Made by a program: the position numbers and the translations under genes. This document shows, piece after piece, positions 1 through 9,400 of a DNA stretch of 29,535 bases. The notes beneath the pieces were generated by a model, which saw only the letters and a program-made list of their open reading frames with translations, had not been told where the DNA came from and did not search any database. The stretch lies in the NCBI GenBank assembly GCA_964356335.1, contig CAYHHI010000043.1:1-29535 (forward strand), in the 5' to 3' direction. This DNA comes from CAYHHI01 sp964356335. GTDB lineage: Bacteria > Arandabacterota > Arandabacteria > Arandabacterales > Arandabacteraceae. Within the stretch, counting starts at the first letter, position 1. Each line of letters opens with the position of its first letter.

Positions 1-1
1 A

Positions 2-1084
2 CGTTACCGGATCCATTTCACGCCTGACTGGGTGGCGGGGTCATTCCAGTATAGCAGCGCATTCGGTTTTGGGGGCATGACACAGCTTTCCGTAAGTGAC
101 ATCCTCGGCAATCACCAGATCTACATTGCGTCGGATTTCTTCTCTTCGATCGAGGAGACCGATTTCCTCGCAATCTATTACTACCTGGCGAGAAGGACAG
201 ACTACGGCGGCGGAGTGTTCCACTTCAAGAATTACTATTACTCCGATCGGACCACTATGGGCGGCACCGTAGGGGAGGGCAAAGAGAACAAGCTCTTCTC
301 CGAACGGAATTACGGTGGAGTCCTGGCCCTCTCGCTGCCAATAGACATATTCAGAAGGTTTGACTTTGATTTCACCGCCATGCGTATCGACCGCGAGATA
401 TATGAAGAAGGTTCTGAGTATCTTGATAGCCCGATTATTGCAAAGCGTGAGAACGAGAATCTCTTCATCCCGCGCCTTTCGTATGTGAAGGACACGACCA
501 TATGGGGCCTGACCGGACCCGCGGGCGGCACTCGGTACTCACTGAGCGTGGAGCGATCCTTGGTCGATGTCTTCGGCAGTGATCTCTCCTTCACCAACGG
601 CATGCTCGACTACAGGAAGTATTTTAGGGTCACCGCGCATACCCAGTTCGCGGCAAGGTTGCTCGGGGCCACAAGCCAAGGCAGTCAGCCCATGGTTTTC
701 TTCCTCGGTGGTCCCTATACGCTCCGTGGTTACGAGGACTTGGAGTTCGCCGGAAACAACATCGCGCTCGGCAATTTCGAACTCCGTTATCCCTTCATTG
801 AGAGACTGATCATGAGAGGTCCTATTCCTCTTTCTCTGGGTGACCTGAGGGGAGTGTTCTTCTTCGATATCGGCGGCGCGTGGAACGGCGATTTCAATGA
901 TCTGAGAGTTGCCCACCGCCTTCCTGATGGCAGAGAGGAGCTCAAGGGTCTCAATGCCAGCTATGGTGTAGGCATGAGAATGTGGCTTGCCTATTTCCTC
1001 TTGAAGCTTGATTTCGCATGGGCTACCCGCTTCGGTGGCGAGGTCGGCCGCCGGGTACACTTCTCGCTTGGTGGAGAGTTCTAG
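2..1084 (+). CDS. Outer-membrane beta-barrel protein (BamA/Omp85 surface-antigen type), C-terminal part
   Basis: The reading frame is already open at the left edge, so only the C-terminal 360 or so residues are present. They form alternating amphipathic strands rich in aromatic residues, with a GGPYTLRGYED segment at about residues 236-246 and FELRYPF soon after, and a last strand ending in Phe. The GGxxxLRGY motif and terminal Phe are hallmarks of the Omp85/BamA 'bacterial surface antigen' barrel. In related bacteria this kind of barrel often follows an N-terminal WD40/PD40 propeller in one polypeptide. The segment near the left edge (FTPDW, then a Gly-rich stretch and LSDILGNHQIY) resembles the joint in those fusions, but the propeller lies outside the window. 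The stop codon is directly followed by the GTG of pcrA, suggesting cotranscription. The barrel class is fairly certain; the cargo or role is not. Confidence 0.8.
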   Translation, partial: RYRIHFTPDWVAGSFQYSSAFGFGGMTQLSVSDILGNHQIYIASDFFSSIEETDFLAIYYYLARRTDYGGGVFHFKNYYYSDRTTMGGTVGEGKENKLFSERNYGGVLALSLPIDIFRRFDFDFTAMRIDREIYEEGSEYLDSPIIAKRENENLFIPRLSYVKDTTIWGLTGPAGGTRYSLSVERSLVDVFGSDLSFTNGMLDYRKYFRVTAHTQFAARLLGATSQGSQPMVFFLGGPYTLRGYEDLEFAGNNIALGNFELRYPFIERLIMRGPIPLSLGDLRGVFFFDIGGAWNGDFNDLRVAHRLPDGREELKGLNASYGVGMRMWLAYFLLKLDFAWATRFGGEVGRRVHFSLGGEF

Positions 1085-3247
1085 GTGGATCACCTCCAGA
1101 GTCTCAATCCTCCGCAGAGAGAAGCCGTCACGCACATCACCGGCCCCTTGCTCGTGCTGGCCGGCGCAGGAAGCGGAAAGACCCGTGTGCTCGCTCACAG
1201 GATCGCCCATCTTCTGGCTCAGGGTGGGGCGCGGCCCTATGAGATACTTGCTGTGACCTTCACCAATAAGGCCGCAGGAGAGATGAAAGAGAGGGTGAGG
1301 GGCCTGGTCGGCAATGTTTTTGCCGGCCTGTGGATGGGGACATTCCATTCGATATGTGCCAGAATCTTAAGGATAGAAGGCAGGCATATGGGCATCTCGC
1401 CCAACTTCACGATATATGACGAGCAGGACCAGATGGTGCTCGTTAAACAGGTGATGGCAGACCTTGGGATGTCGCAGGCGAAGATCTCGCCCCAGGCAGT
1501 GCTCTCCAGGATCAGCTGGGCCAAGTCCAACCTGCTCTCGCCCGAAGAAGTCGGTGAAATAGGCGGCCCTTATGATGCCAAAATGGCCCTTGTCTATTTC
1601 GGTTACGAGAGCGGTCTCAGGGCCAGCAACGCCCTCGACTTCGATGATCTGATCGGTGTTCCTGTGAGGCTCTTCCGGCATTCGAGCGAAGCCCTCGATC
1701 GAAACGCCTCGCGATTCAGATACATCCTGATTGATGAGTACCAGGACACCAACAAGGCCCAGTATGAGCTGGTGAAGTTGCTGTCGAGCCGGCACAGGAA
1801 CATATGCGCGGTGGGTGACGATGACCAGTCGATATACAGGTGGCGAGGCGCCGACGTGGCGAACATCCTCAATTTCGAGCATGATTTCCCTGATGCCAAA
1901 GTCATAAGGCTTGAGCAGTGCTATCGTTCCACCAAGACGATTCTGGCAGCTTCCCAGGCAGTGATAGGCTGCAACAGGCGAAGGAAGCAGAAGGAACTCT
2001 GGACCGAAAACGAGGTCGGCAGGAAAATCGGAGTTGCCTTCGTGAGTGGCGAGCAGGATGAAGGGCGGCTGGTTGCCGACATGATCGACGGTCTGGCCCG
2101 GGACGAAACGAGAAGATATGCGGATTTCGTTGTCCTATACCGGACCAATGCCCAGTCAAGATCAATCGAGGATGCTCTGCGGCGCAAGGGTATACCCTAT
2201 GTGATAGTGGGAGGTACAAAATTCTATGAGCGAAAGGAGATCAAGGACATCATCGCATATCTGAGGCTGATTGCCAATCCGCAGGATTCGGTCAGCCTCA
2301 TGAGGGTGATAAATGTTCCGCCGCGGGGCATTGGTGATGTGACGCTCTCGCGTCTGAAGCAATTCGCTGCGGAGAAGGGGTGCTCGGCTCTCGAGGCGCT
2401 TGATCACCTGCCTGAGATCGACGGCATCCACAGCGGCTTGAGGCAGAAGCTTCAGGCTTTCTCCAACATGATCAGCGAGCTCCGAACGCTCAAGCCTCAG
2501 TCGCTCGGCGATCTCATCGGTTCGGTGGCTCAGAAGTCCGGCTACCTCGGGTACCTCAAGCAGCAGGCAACGGTGGACGCCATCACGCGAGCTGAGAACG
2601 TCAGAGAGCTTGTGGCAAGCGGCTTCGAGTTCGAAGAGAGGGCGGAGCCTACCCTCGAGAAGTTTCTTGAGGAGGTCTCCCTGATCATGGACATAGACCT
2701 CTGGGATGACCGCAAGGATGCCGTGAGCTTGATGACACTTCATAATGCGAAGGGCCTCGAGTTTCCCGTGGTATTCATAGCCGGGGTCGAAGAGGGTCTG
2801 ATACCGCACCACACTTCATTCGAAGACCGGGAGGAGCTCGAGGAGGAGCGGCGCCTCTTCTACGTGGGGCTCACACGGGCCAGGGAGCGGGTCTTGGTTT
2901 CGCTCGCTTCGGGCAGACGGGGCTTCCACGGTTGGGTAGCCCAGGTCGCCTCACGCTTCCTTGAAGAGATACCTGAGACCTACCTTGAGATTCTCACGTC
3001 GAGCTACGTTTCCCACCACGACAGAAACCATGAGTCCACGGATCATGCACCATGGGACGCAGGCGAGGAAAAGGTGATCCGGGCGGGGACTAGAGTCAGG
3101 CACCCCGACTGGGGTGTGGGAAGGGTGGTCACATGCGAAGGCTTTGGCGACGGCCTGAGGCTCACTGTCACGTTCGGCCCGGGCATCACAAAGCGGATTC
3201 TTGCCAGATACGCCAACCTTGAACTTGTCGAGGAGAGCGGACTGTGA
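1085..3247 (+). CDS. pcrA: ATP-dependent 3'-5' DNA helicase, UvrD/PcrA family
   Basis: This 720-residue superfamily 1A helicase unwinds DNA in repair and clears recombination intermediates in the cytoplasm. The motifs appear in order: Q motif LNPPQREAV (7-15), Walker A GAGSGKT (27-33), DEYQDT (motif II, near 216), VGDDDQSIYRWRGAD (motif III), a YRST block (motif IV), TLHNAKGLEFPVVF (motif V) and FYVGLTRARE (motif VI). The last 50 or so residues hold the RVRHPDWGVGRVV segment typical of the C-terminal Tudor-like RNA-polymerase-binding domain of PcrA/UvrD. Length and layout match the family. The GTG start lies directly after the upstream stop codon, with a GGAG 9 nt before it. The 3' end overlaps gatC by 4 nt. 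Confidence 0.96.
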   Translation: MDHLQSLNPPQREAVTHITGPLLVLAGAGSGKTRVLAHRIAHLLAQGGARPYEILAVTFTNKAAGEMKERVRGLVGNVFAGLWMGTFHSICARILRIEGRHMGISPNFTIYDEQDQMVLVKQVMADLGMSQAKISPQAVLSRISWAKSNLLSPEEVGEIGGPYDAKMALVYFGYESGLRASNALDFDDLIGVPVRLFRHSSEALDRNASRFRYILIDEYQDTNKAQYELVKLLSSRHRNICAVGDDDQSIYRWRGADVANILNFEHDFPDAKVIRLEQCYRSTKTILAASQAVIGCNRRRKQKELWTENEVGRKIGVAFVSGEQDEGRLVADMIDGLARDETRRYADFVVLYRTNAQSRSIEDALRRKGIPYVIVGGTKFYERKEIKDIIAYLRLIANPQDSVSLMRVINVPPRGIGDVTLSRLKQFAAEKGCSALEALDHLPEIDGIHSGLRQKLQAFSNMISELRTLKPQSLGDLIGSVAQKSGYLGYLKQQATVDAITRAENVRELVASGFEFEERAEPTLEKFLEEVSLIMDIDLWDDRKDAVSLMTLHNAKGLEFPVVFIAGVEEGLIPHHTSFEDREELEEERRLFYVGLTRARERVLVSLASGRRGFHGWVAQVASRFLEEIPETYLEILTSSYVSHHDRNHESTDHAPWDAGEEKVIRAGTRVRHPDWGVGRVVTCEGFGDGLRLTVTFGPGITKRILARYANLELVEESGL

Positions 3248-3540
3248 AACTGACGAGAGAGATTGTCGAGCATGTTGCAAGGCTTGCCATGGTCGACTTG
3301 AGCGAAGATGAAAAGGAGATGCTTACAAAGCAGATGGGCGAGGTCCTTCTCTATATGGAGCGGCTCAACGAAGTTGACACCGAGGGCGTCGAACCCACAT
3401 CGCACGTTGTGGATTTGAAGAACGTGACGAGATGTGACCTCCCCGAGCCGCCACTTTCAAGGCCGGATGTTCTCAAGAATGCGCCCGACAGCCGCGATGG
3501 CATGTTCATGGTGCCCAGGGTGATCGAAGGCGAAGGGTAG
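3244..3540 (+). CDS. gatC: Aspartyl/glutamyl-tRNA amidotransferase subunit C
   Basis: This 98-residue subunit wraps around GatA and stabilises the GatCAB complex, which converts Glu-tRNA(Gln) and/or Asp-tRNA(Asn) to the correct amide form. The N-terminal helix (VEHVARLAMVDLSEDE, residues 8-23), the GEVLLYMERLNEVDTEGVEPTSH region and the C-terminal stretch with LSRPDVLKNAPD then FMVPRVIE are typical of GatC. It begins at a GTG overlapping the pcrA stop codon (GTGA), and gatA follows 3 nt after its stop, so the complex is made from one transcript. Confidence 0.95.
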   Translation: MKLTREIVEHVARLAMVDLSEDEKEMLTKQMGEVLLYMERLNEVDTEGVEPTSHVVDLKNVTRCDLPEPPLSRPDVLKNAPDSRDGMFMVPRVIEGEG

Positions 3541-3543
3541 CCG

Positions 3544-5055
3544 ATGAGTGATGATATCTGTTGGCTTCCGGCCCATGAGATTGCCCGCAAGATAAGGGCG
3601 AGGGAGCTCTCAGCAGAGGCTTGCCTCAGCGCATTCCTCGCGAGGATCGACCAAGTCGAAGATCGTATAGGTGCCTTTCTCAGGGTCTTGCGCGAGCCGG
3701 CCCTCGACCGGGCAAGGGAACTCGACCGCGGGATCGGACGTGTCAATCTCGACGAGATGCCTCTCTATGGTGTTCCTGTCGCGGTCAAGGACAATATCGT
3801 CACGAGAGATGTCGAGACCACCTGCGGTTCAAAGATACTCCAGGGCTTCATCCCTCCCTACGATGCGACCTGCGTGGCCAAGCTCAAGCAGGCCGGTGCA
3901 GTCGTCATCGGCAAGACCAATTGTGACGAGTTCGGAATGGGCTCATCAACCGAGAACTCGGCATTCAGAATAACGCGTAACCCGTGGGACACAAGGCGGG
4001 TGCCCGGCGGCTCAAGCGGTGGGTCTGCTGCGGCGGTTGCAGCAGGCGAGTCCCCGGTTGCCCTGGGAACCGATACGGGTGGCTCCGTGAGGCAACCAGC
4101 ATCCTTCTGCGGGGTTGTGGGGCTCAAACCGACTTACGGTCGCGTCTCGAGATACGGGCTTGTGGCCTTCGCCTCTTCATTGGACCAGGTAGGCGCGATT
4201 GCCGGAAACGTTCTTGATTGCGCACTGGTCTCCAAGACGATTTTCGGCCATGATCCAAAGGATTCAACATCTGTTCCGGCGGAGGTTGGTGAAATCGACA
4301 GGGTGGAGGTGCCCGAGCCTCGAGGCATCACGATCGGTCTGCCGAGAGAATTTCTGGGCGACGGCATAGACGATGACGTGAAATATGCAGTGGAGATGGC
4401 GGTGCGCTTCTATGAGGCCAGGGGGTTCCGTATCAGGACGATCTCGCTTCCGCACACATCTTATGGCGTGGCGGCCTACTACATAATTGCTGACGCTGAG
4501 GCATCCTCCAACCTTGCAAGATATGATGGCGTGCGCTATGGTTTGCGCTCGCATGGCGCCCATACGCTTGAATCGCTTTACATGGCCTCCCGCGGCGAAG
4601 GCTTCGGTAAAGAAGTGAAGCGCAGAATAATGCTGGGCACTTACGCGTTGAGCGCAGGCTATTATGATCAGTACTACCTCAAGGCCCTTAGGGTCAGAAC
4701 CAAGATTGCCCATGATTTCACACAGGCTCTTGAGGCAGCGGACCTCATCATCACTCCGACGGCTCCAAGCCCGGCATTCCTGCTGGGTGAGAAAATCAAA
4801 GATCCCTTGACGATGTATCTGTCCGACGTATTCACGATAACACCGAGCCTTGCGGGCCTGCCGGCACTCTCCGTGCCATGTGGAATCTCGGACCAGGGTT
4901 TGCCCATCGGCATGCAGCTTATCGGAAAACCCTTCGACGAGGCCTTGATGCTTCGAGTCGCGCGTGTGTTTGAGAGAGAGACCCAGTGGCACGGGATGAG
5001 GCCTGCGATGGGAGATCGTGAGATACAGGAAGATGGCGATGACGGCGGAAACTAA
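3544..5055 (+). CDS. gatA: Aspartyl/glutamyl-tRNA amidotransferase subunit A (glutaminase/amidase)
   Basis: This is the 503-residue catalytic amidase subunit of GatCAB; it releases ammonia from glutamine for transamidation of the mischarged tRNA. The amidase-signature Ser-cisSer-Lys triad is intact: Lys82 in VPVAVKDN, Ser157 in GGSSGGS and Ser181 in TDTGGSVRQPA. The 75- and 24-residue spacings match characterised GatA proteins. The VVGLKPTYGRVSRYGL block and the C-terminal LPALSVPCG segment also fit. The length is slightly above the usual 480-490. It starts at ATG 3 nt after gatC, and its 3' end overlaps gatB. Confidence 0.96.
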   Translation: MSDDICWLPAHEIARKIRARELSAEACLSAFLARIDQVEDRIGAFLRVLREPALDRARELDRGIGRVNLDEMPLYGVPVAVKDNIVTRDVETTCGSKILQGFIPPYDATCVAKLKQAGAVVIGKTNCDEFGMGSSTENSAFRITRNPWDTRRVPGGSSGGSAAAVAAGESPVALGTDTGGSVRQPASFCGVVGLKPTYGRVSRYGLVAFASSLDQVGAIAGNVLDCALVSKTIFGHDPKDSTSVPAEVGEIDRVEVPEPRGITIGLPREFLGDGIDDDVKYAVEMAVRFYEARGFRIRTISLPHTSYGVAAYYIIADAEASSNLARYDGVRYGLRSHGAHTLESLYMASRGEGFGKEVKRRIMLGTYALSAGYYDQYYLKALRVRTKIAHDFTQALEAADLIITPTAPSPAFLLGEKIKDPLTMYLSDVFTITPSLAGLPALSVPCGISDQGLPIGMQLIGKPFDEALMLRVARVFERETQWHGMRPAMGDREIQEDGDDGGN

Positions 5056-6481
5056 GTATGAAGCCGTGATAGGGCTTGAGGTTCACGCCCAGCTCGTGAC
5101 TCAGACCAAGATGTTCTGTGGGTGCCGCACGGACTTTGGCCTGGCGCCCAATACGGAGATCTGCCCCATCTGTTTAGGCCTGCCCGGCGCTCTCCCGGTT
5201 GTGAATTCCGAGGCGGTAAGGCTTGCCGCAATCGCCTCGATTGCGCTTGAAGCCCAGATCAACGAGGAATCGGTCTTCGCACGCAAGAACTACTTTTATC
5301 CCGATCTCCCGAAGGGCTATCAGATCTCCCAGTATGAGAAACCGTTTGCGATAGGCGGCCGGGTGATCTTCAGAGACAGAGGGGAAGAGGTGGCGGTCGC
5401 CGTCCAGCGCCTGCACCTTGAGGAGGACGCGGGCAAATCGGTACATCTCGGGACCGCCGACGGAACCGGGATCGACTTCAACAGATGCGGCATCCCCCTT
5501 CTTGAGATCGTGAGCGCCCCTGAGATAACGTCACCCCGGCGCGCCCATCTCTATCTTCTCAGGCTCAAGCAGGTTCTCGAGTACACGGGTGTGTCGGGAG
5601 GCAACATGGAGCTCGGTAATCTGCGCTGCGATGCAAACGTGTCGGTGCGTCGGGTGGGAGAGAAAGGACTGGGCACCAAAACGGAACTCAAGAACCTGAA
5701 CTCCTTCAAGAGTGTGGAACGAGGGCTTGACTATGAGATGACGCGGCAGACGAACCTGCTTCAGGCGGGGGCGAGAGTCAGGCATGAGACTCGCCTCTGG
5801 GATGCTGAGAAGCAGGTCTCGATGGTGATGAGGTCCAAGGAGGAGGTCGACGATTACAGATACTTTCCCGAGCCGGATCTCCTTCGCCTTCACCTTGGCA
5901 GGGAGTACCTGGATTCATTGAGACGCCTGCTCCCCGAGCTACCCCACGAACGGGAAAGGCGCTTCATCATGGAGCAGGCACTTCCCGAGTATGATGCAGG
6001 CGTGCTTGTCGCGACCAGAAGGCTCGCGGACTATTACGAGGAGACTGCGCGGCTCGCTCGAGATGCGAAGGCCGCAAGCAACTGGATAATGACCGAGGTG
6101 CTCAGAGTCCTCAATGAGACCAAGGTTGAGATAGACGATTTCAAGATAACGCCGGGAGATATAGCAGGCCTTCTCACGATGGTAAGCCGGAAGATGATAA
6201 GCGGGAAAATCGCGAAGCGGGTATTCCAGGAGATGATGGAAACCGGCAGGAGCGCACTTGCCATAGTTGAAGCGGGCAATCTTTCGCAGTTGAGCGATGA
6301 GGGCGAGCTACGTCGCCTCGTCGGCCAGGTGATCCAAGCCAACCCATCGAGTGTCGAGGATTACAGGAAGGGCAAGGTCAGGGCGTTCCGTTTTCTTGTC
6401 GGCAAGGTGATGGAAGCGACACAGGGAAGGGCCAATCCCGAGATGGTTCACGACCTGCTGGAGAAGGACCTGAAACCTTAG
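5039..6481 (+). CDS. gatB: Aspartyl/glutamyl-tRNA amidotransferase subunit B
   Basis: This subunit binds tRNA, phosphorylates the mischarged aminoacyl group and transfers ammonia from GatA. Visible landmarks are GLEVHAQL near the N-terminus, an FCGCRTDFG segment, CPICLGLPGALPVVN, the FYPDLPKGYQISQYE block and DANVSVR. The C-terminal 150 residues form the helical YqeY-like tRNA-binding tail, ending PEMVHDLLEKDLKP. I chose ATG 5039 (480 residues) because an AGGAAG lies 6 nt upstream; GTG 5018 and ATG 5033 are in-frame alternatives with poorly spaced ribosome sites. The gene overlaps gatA by 17 nt and ends tail-to-tail on the next gene. Confidence 0.95.
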   Translation: MTAETKYEAVIGLEVHAQLVTQTKMFCGCRTDFGLAPNTEICPICLGLPGALPVVNSEAVRLAAIASIALEAQINEESVFARKNYFYPDLPKGYQISQYEKPFAIGGRVIFRDRGEEVAVAVQRLHLEEDAGKSVHLGTADGTGIDFNRCGIPLLEIVSAPEITSPRRAHLYLLRLKQVLEYTGVSGGNMELGNLRCDANVSVRRVGEKGLGTKTELKNLNSFKSVERGLDYEMTRQTNLLQAGARVRHETRLWDAEKQVSMVMRSKEEVDDYRYFPEPDLLRLHLGREYLDSLRRLLPELPHERERRFIMEQALPEYDAGVLVATRRLADYYEETARLARDAKAASNWIMTEVLRVLNETKVEIDDFKITPGDIAGLLTMVSRKMISGKIAKRVFQEMMETGRSALAIVEAGNLSQLSDEGELRRLVGQVIQANPSSVEDYRKGKVRAFRFLVGKVMEATQGRANPEMVHDLLEKDLKP

Positions 6482-9400
6482 CGCAGTAAGACCACTTTTC
6501 TGGATTGGGCGCCGCTTCTTGAAGTTATCGCGATAAAGTAAGTCCCGCTCCCAGCTCGGTTCCCGAACATGTCCCGCCCGTCCCACTCCAGATTCACCTT
6601 GCCGGTCGCATAGCCGGAGCCCATCTTCTTCACTAATCTGCCGCTGACATCATAGATGCTTACTGTGACCGGCAGATCGCTCGGCTTGACCATGAGACTC
6701 AGCCTGACCGCTTGCGAGAACGGGTTAGGATATAGGGCCTGCATAAGCCTGGTCTCTCCCGGCCTGTCTTCGACACCGGCCGGCGGCTCGGTAAGCCAGG
6801 AGGAATAATCCATCTGCCCGTAGAACATCGATGGCTGGGGCTCGCCTCCCCACCAGTTCATCTGGGCCTTTATCCTGTTTGCGGTCCTGTTGTAGATCGC
6901 ATACTGGGTATTCTGGCGTATGTCATTGAGGCCACCCTGTCCCGTCTGGATGTTGCCCAGAACAGGGTTGGAATTCGAATAGACACCGACGCCGTACCTG
7001 TTTGAGACGATCGAAGTCTTGCTGACAACAGGAGCCGAACCTGACGCGACCTTCAAGCCACAGTCGCCGTTGTAACCTATCCAGCATGAATCAATTGAGG
7101 GCGAGCTATTGCTCAGGTATATGCCGCAAAGTGCGCTGCTCTGAAGTCTGTTGCCACGCCTGATCACCGGGGTAGAGGAGTAAACAGCCATCCCATTGCC
7201 CTGGGTGGTCAGGCTAATCTCGTTGGCCTCGAGCAAGGCGTTGCACGCACTGGAGAGAATGATGCCGTTATAGATGCTCGACATAATCTTGTTATTCACA
7301 ATAGTCGGGCTGCCACCGCTGGCCGATATCCCGTTGTCGTTTGAGGTGAAGACGTTACTGTCAATCAAGGGGTCTGACGAAACCACCTTCACTCCGATAG
7401 ATGAATTCTTGATGGTGCACTCTGAGATGCATACCTCTTGGGTCTGGCATTCGATTGCCGTGACTGCACCTGAGATCTCTGCTTCTGTGAAGGAAGCTGA
7501 AGCTCCTGGCTTCACCACGATACCCATCCAGGTGTTCTTCACAGGAGGGTATTGCACCGGGCCCAGCCTGATCCTGCCGGAGTGAGTTCCTCTGGCTACA
7601 AAGCCGCCATCGACTATGATTTCACACCGCCCAGGAGATATGCCGGACGGGGAGACGGCATCCTTAATGAATCGCATATCGGTGCATCTTTCGAGCGTAA
7701 GCGTGGCCCCGGAGGGGACCTGAATATCGCCGACAACGTCCAGCCGGCCGCTTAGGGTCAGATTGCCTGAAATCGTGCCGAACAGCGGTTGGGCATGAAG
7801 GCCGGTTCGGAAGGCCGAACCGCCTGCGCAAGACCACTCGATCATTCCTCCCTCGGTAGCGAGATCGAGCACGAAGAGGAGCGAATCAATCGAGCCTGCC
7901 ACCACTTCGATGTTAGCATCAGAGTCAATGTTGTCAATAATCGGCGTTACCACGCACGACCCCTTCATCGGGATCGGGGAGACCTGATCGGAACCATCGA
8001 GATTGATGATCTCGATCAAGCCTTCTTCCACGGCGAAAATTATCTCGTCACTGCCGTCAGCGTCCAAATCCGCCAGGACCGGCGCACGGAAAGGAGTGCC
8101 GTTGACATAGTGGTCAAGCGTCATCACGCCCTGATCTATCTCACCGATCTCACCGCAGCTCGAGCCGCATAGGATTTCCAATACTCCATCTTTGTCCACG
8201 TCTCCGAGGGACATGCTCCAGAGGCAGGGCGACACGCTGATCTGATCCTTTATGCCGCCATTTAAGGCGTCAACGATGCTCATAGTACTGTCATGGCTTG
8301 CCACGATCTCAACCGAGCCGTCTCTTTCAAGATCGCCGCCCACAATGGAGAATACCTGCTGGGTGGAAAGTGTGAGCGTCCATGCGACCGTGGGGGGTTC
8401 TGTCTCGCAAGTAAGACAAGTGAGCTTCCCCTTGTCCGTGCTGTACACTATCTCCTTCTTCCCATCGAGCTCGGCATCGCAGATGACCATCCCCGTCAGC
8501 TTTTCGCCACTGCCAGGCATATTGTATGTCCATCTCCTCGAACCCGAGGCATCAAAAGCGTATATCTTTGAATAAGTAAACGAGTACGTGCCGAGCAGTA
8601 TCTCGAGGGAAGTATCATCGTCCAGATCTGTGATCACGGGTGAAAGACAGGGATAATCGGTGTAATTCTTCCACCTGGTAATGCCTGTCGCACCCTCGAC
8701 AACCATGACCCCCGACTTGATCGGGATCACACACTCAACGGTTCCGTCTCCGTTGAGGTCACCGGCAGAAGGCTCGACGCCCTCAAACCACTGAGCGAGC
8801 CCCAGGTCCTTTCTCTCCCAGAGCGTGCTGCCGCTCAAGTCTATTGCCTGAGCCATGCTGGCTCCAGATGTCACGAGGATCTCGGGCTCACCATCATTGT
8901 CGAGGTCAGCCACCACCTGGCCCTTGACAGTATCACTCACTTTGATAGGGAAGCCATCCTGGCAAGGATAGACGTAGGCAGCTACCTCTACGGAGTTATT
9001 GCTCTCGTCAATCTCTCCCAGTGACGAAGATGGGTCGGCAACCAAGGTGACCTTCATATCCCCCGGCGTGAGAACACCGACGCTAAATGTCACAGTTCGC
9101 TGCTCCCACGGATAGACCTCGGTGAGAGTCTGTGAGTCGATCAGAGTGCCCCCCGAATCCGGGTGGCCCGAATAGAGCCCCACATCTACCGCGCCTATAT
9201 ATACGCCGCTGGCATTCCAGACCACGCCTGTGACTGAGAGCGATCCTCCCGGCGTGGGGAACTCGGGGCTGACCTTTACGTGGTAAGGCCGGATCACGAT
9301 ATCAGGCAATGAGATGGCATATTGGTTCAGAATGAAATTGAGGCAGGGGTCGCCAAAGAGGTTGAATTGCCTCACGTAAGATACGCTTCCGAGGTTCATC

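Noticed and set aside
539..1348. A 269-codon open frame on the minus strand
   Set aside because: It spans the barrel/pcrA junction antisense to two clear genes and looks like a codon-bias shadow.
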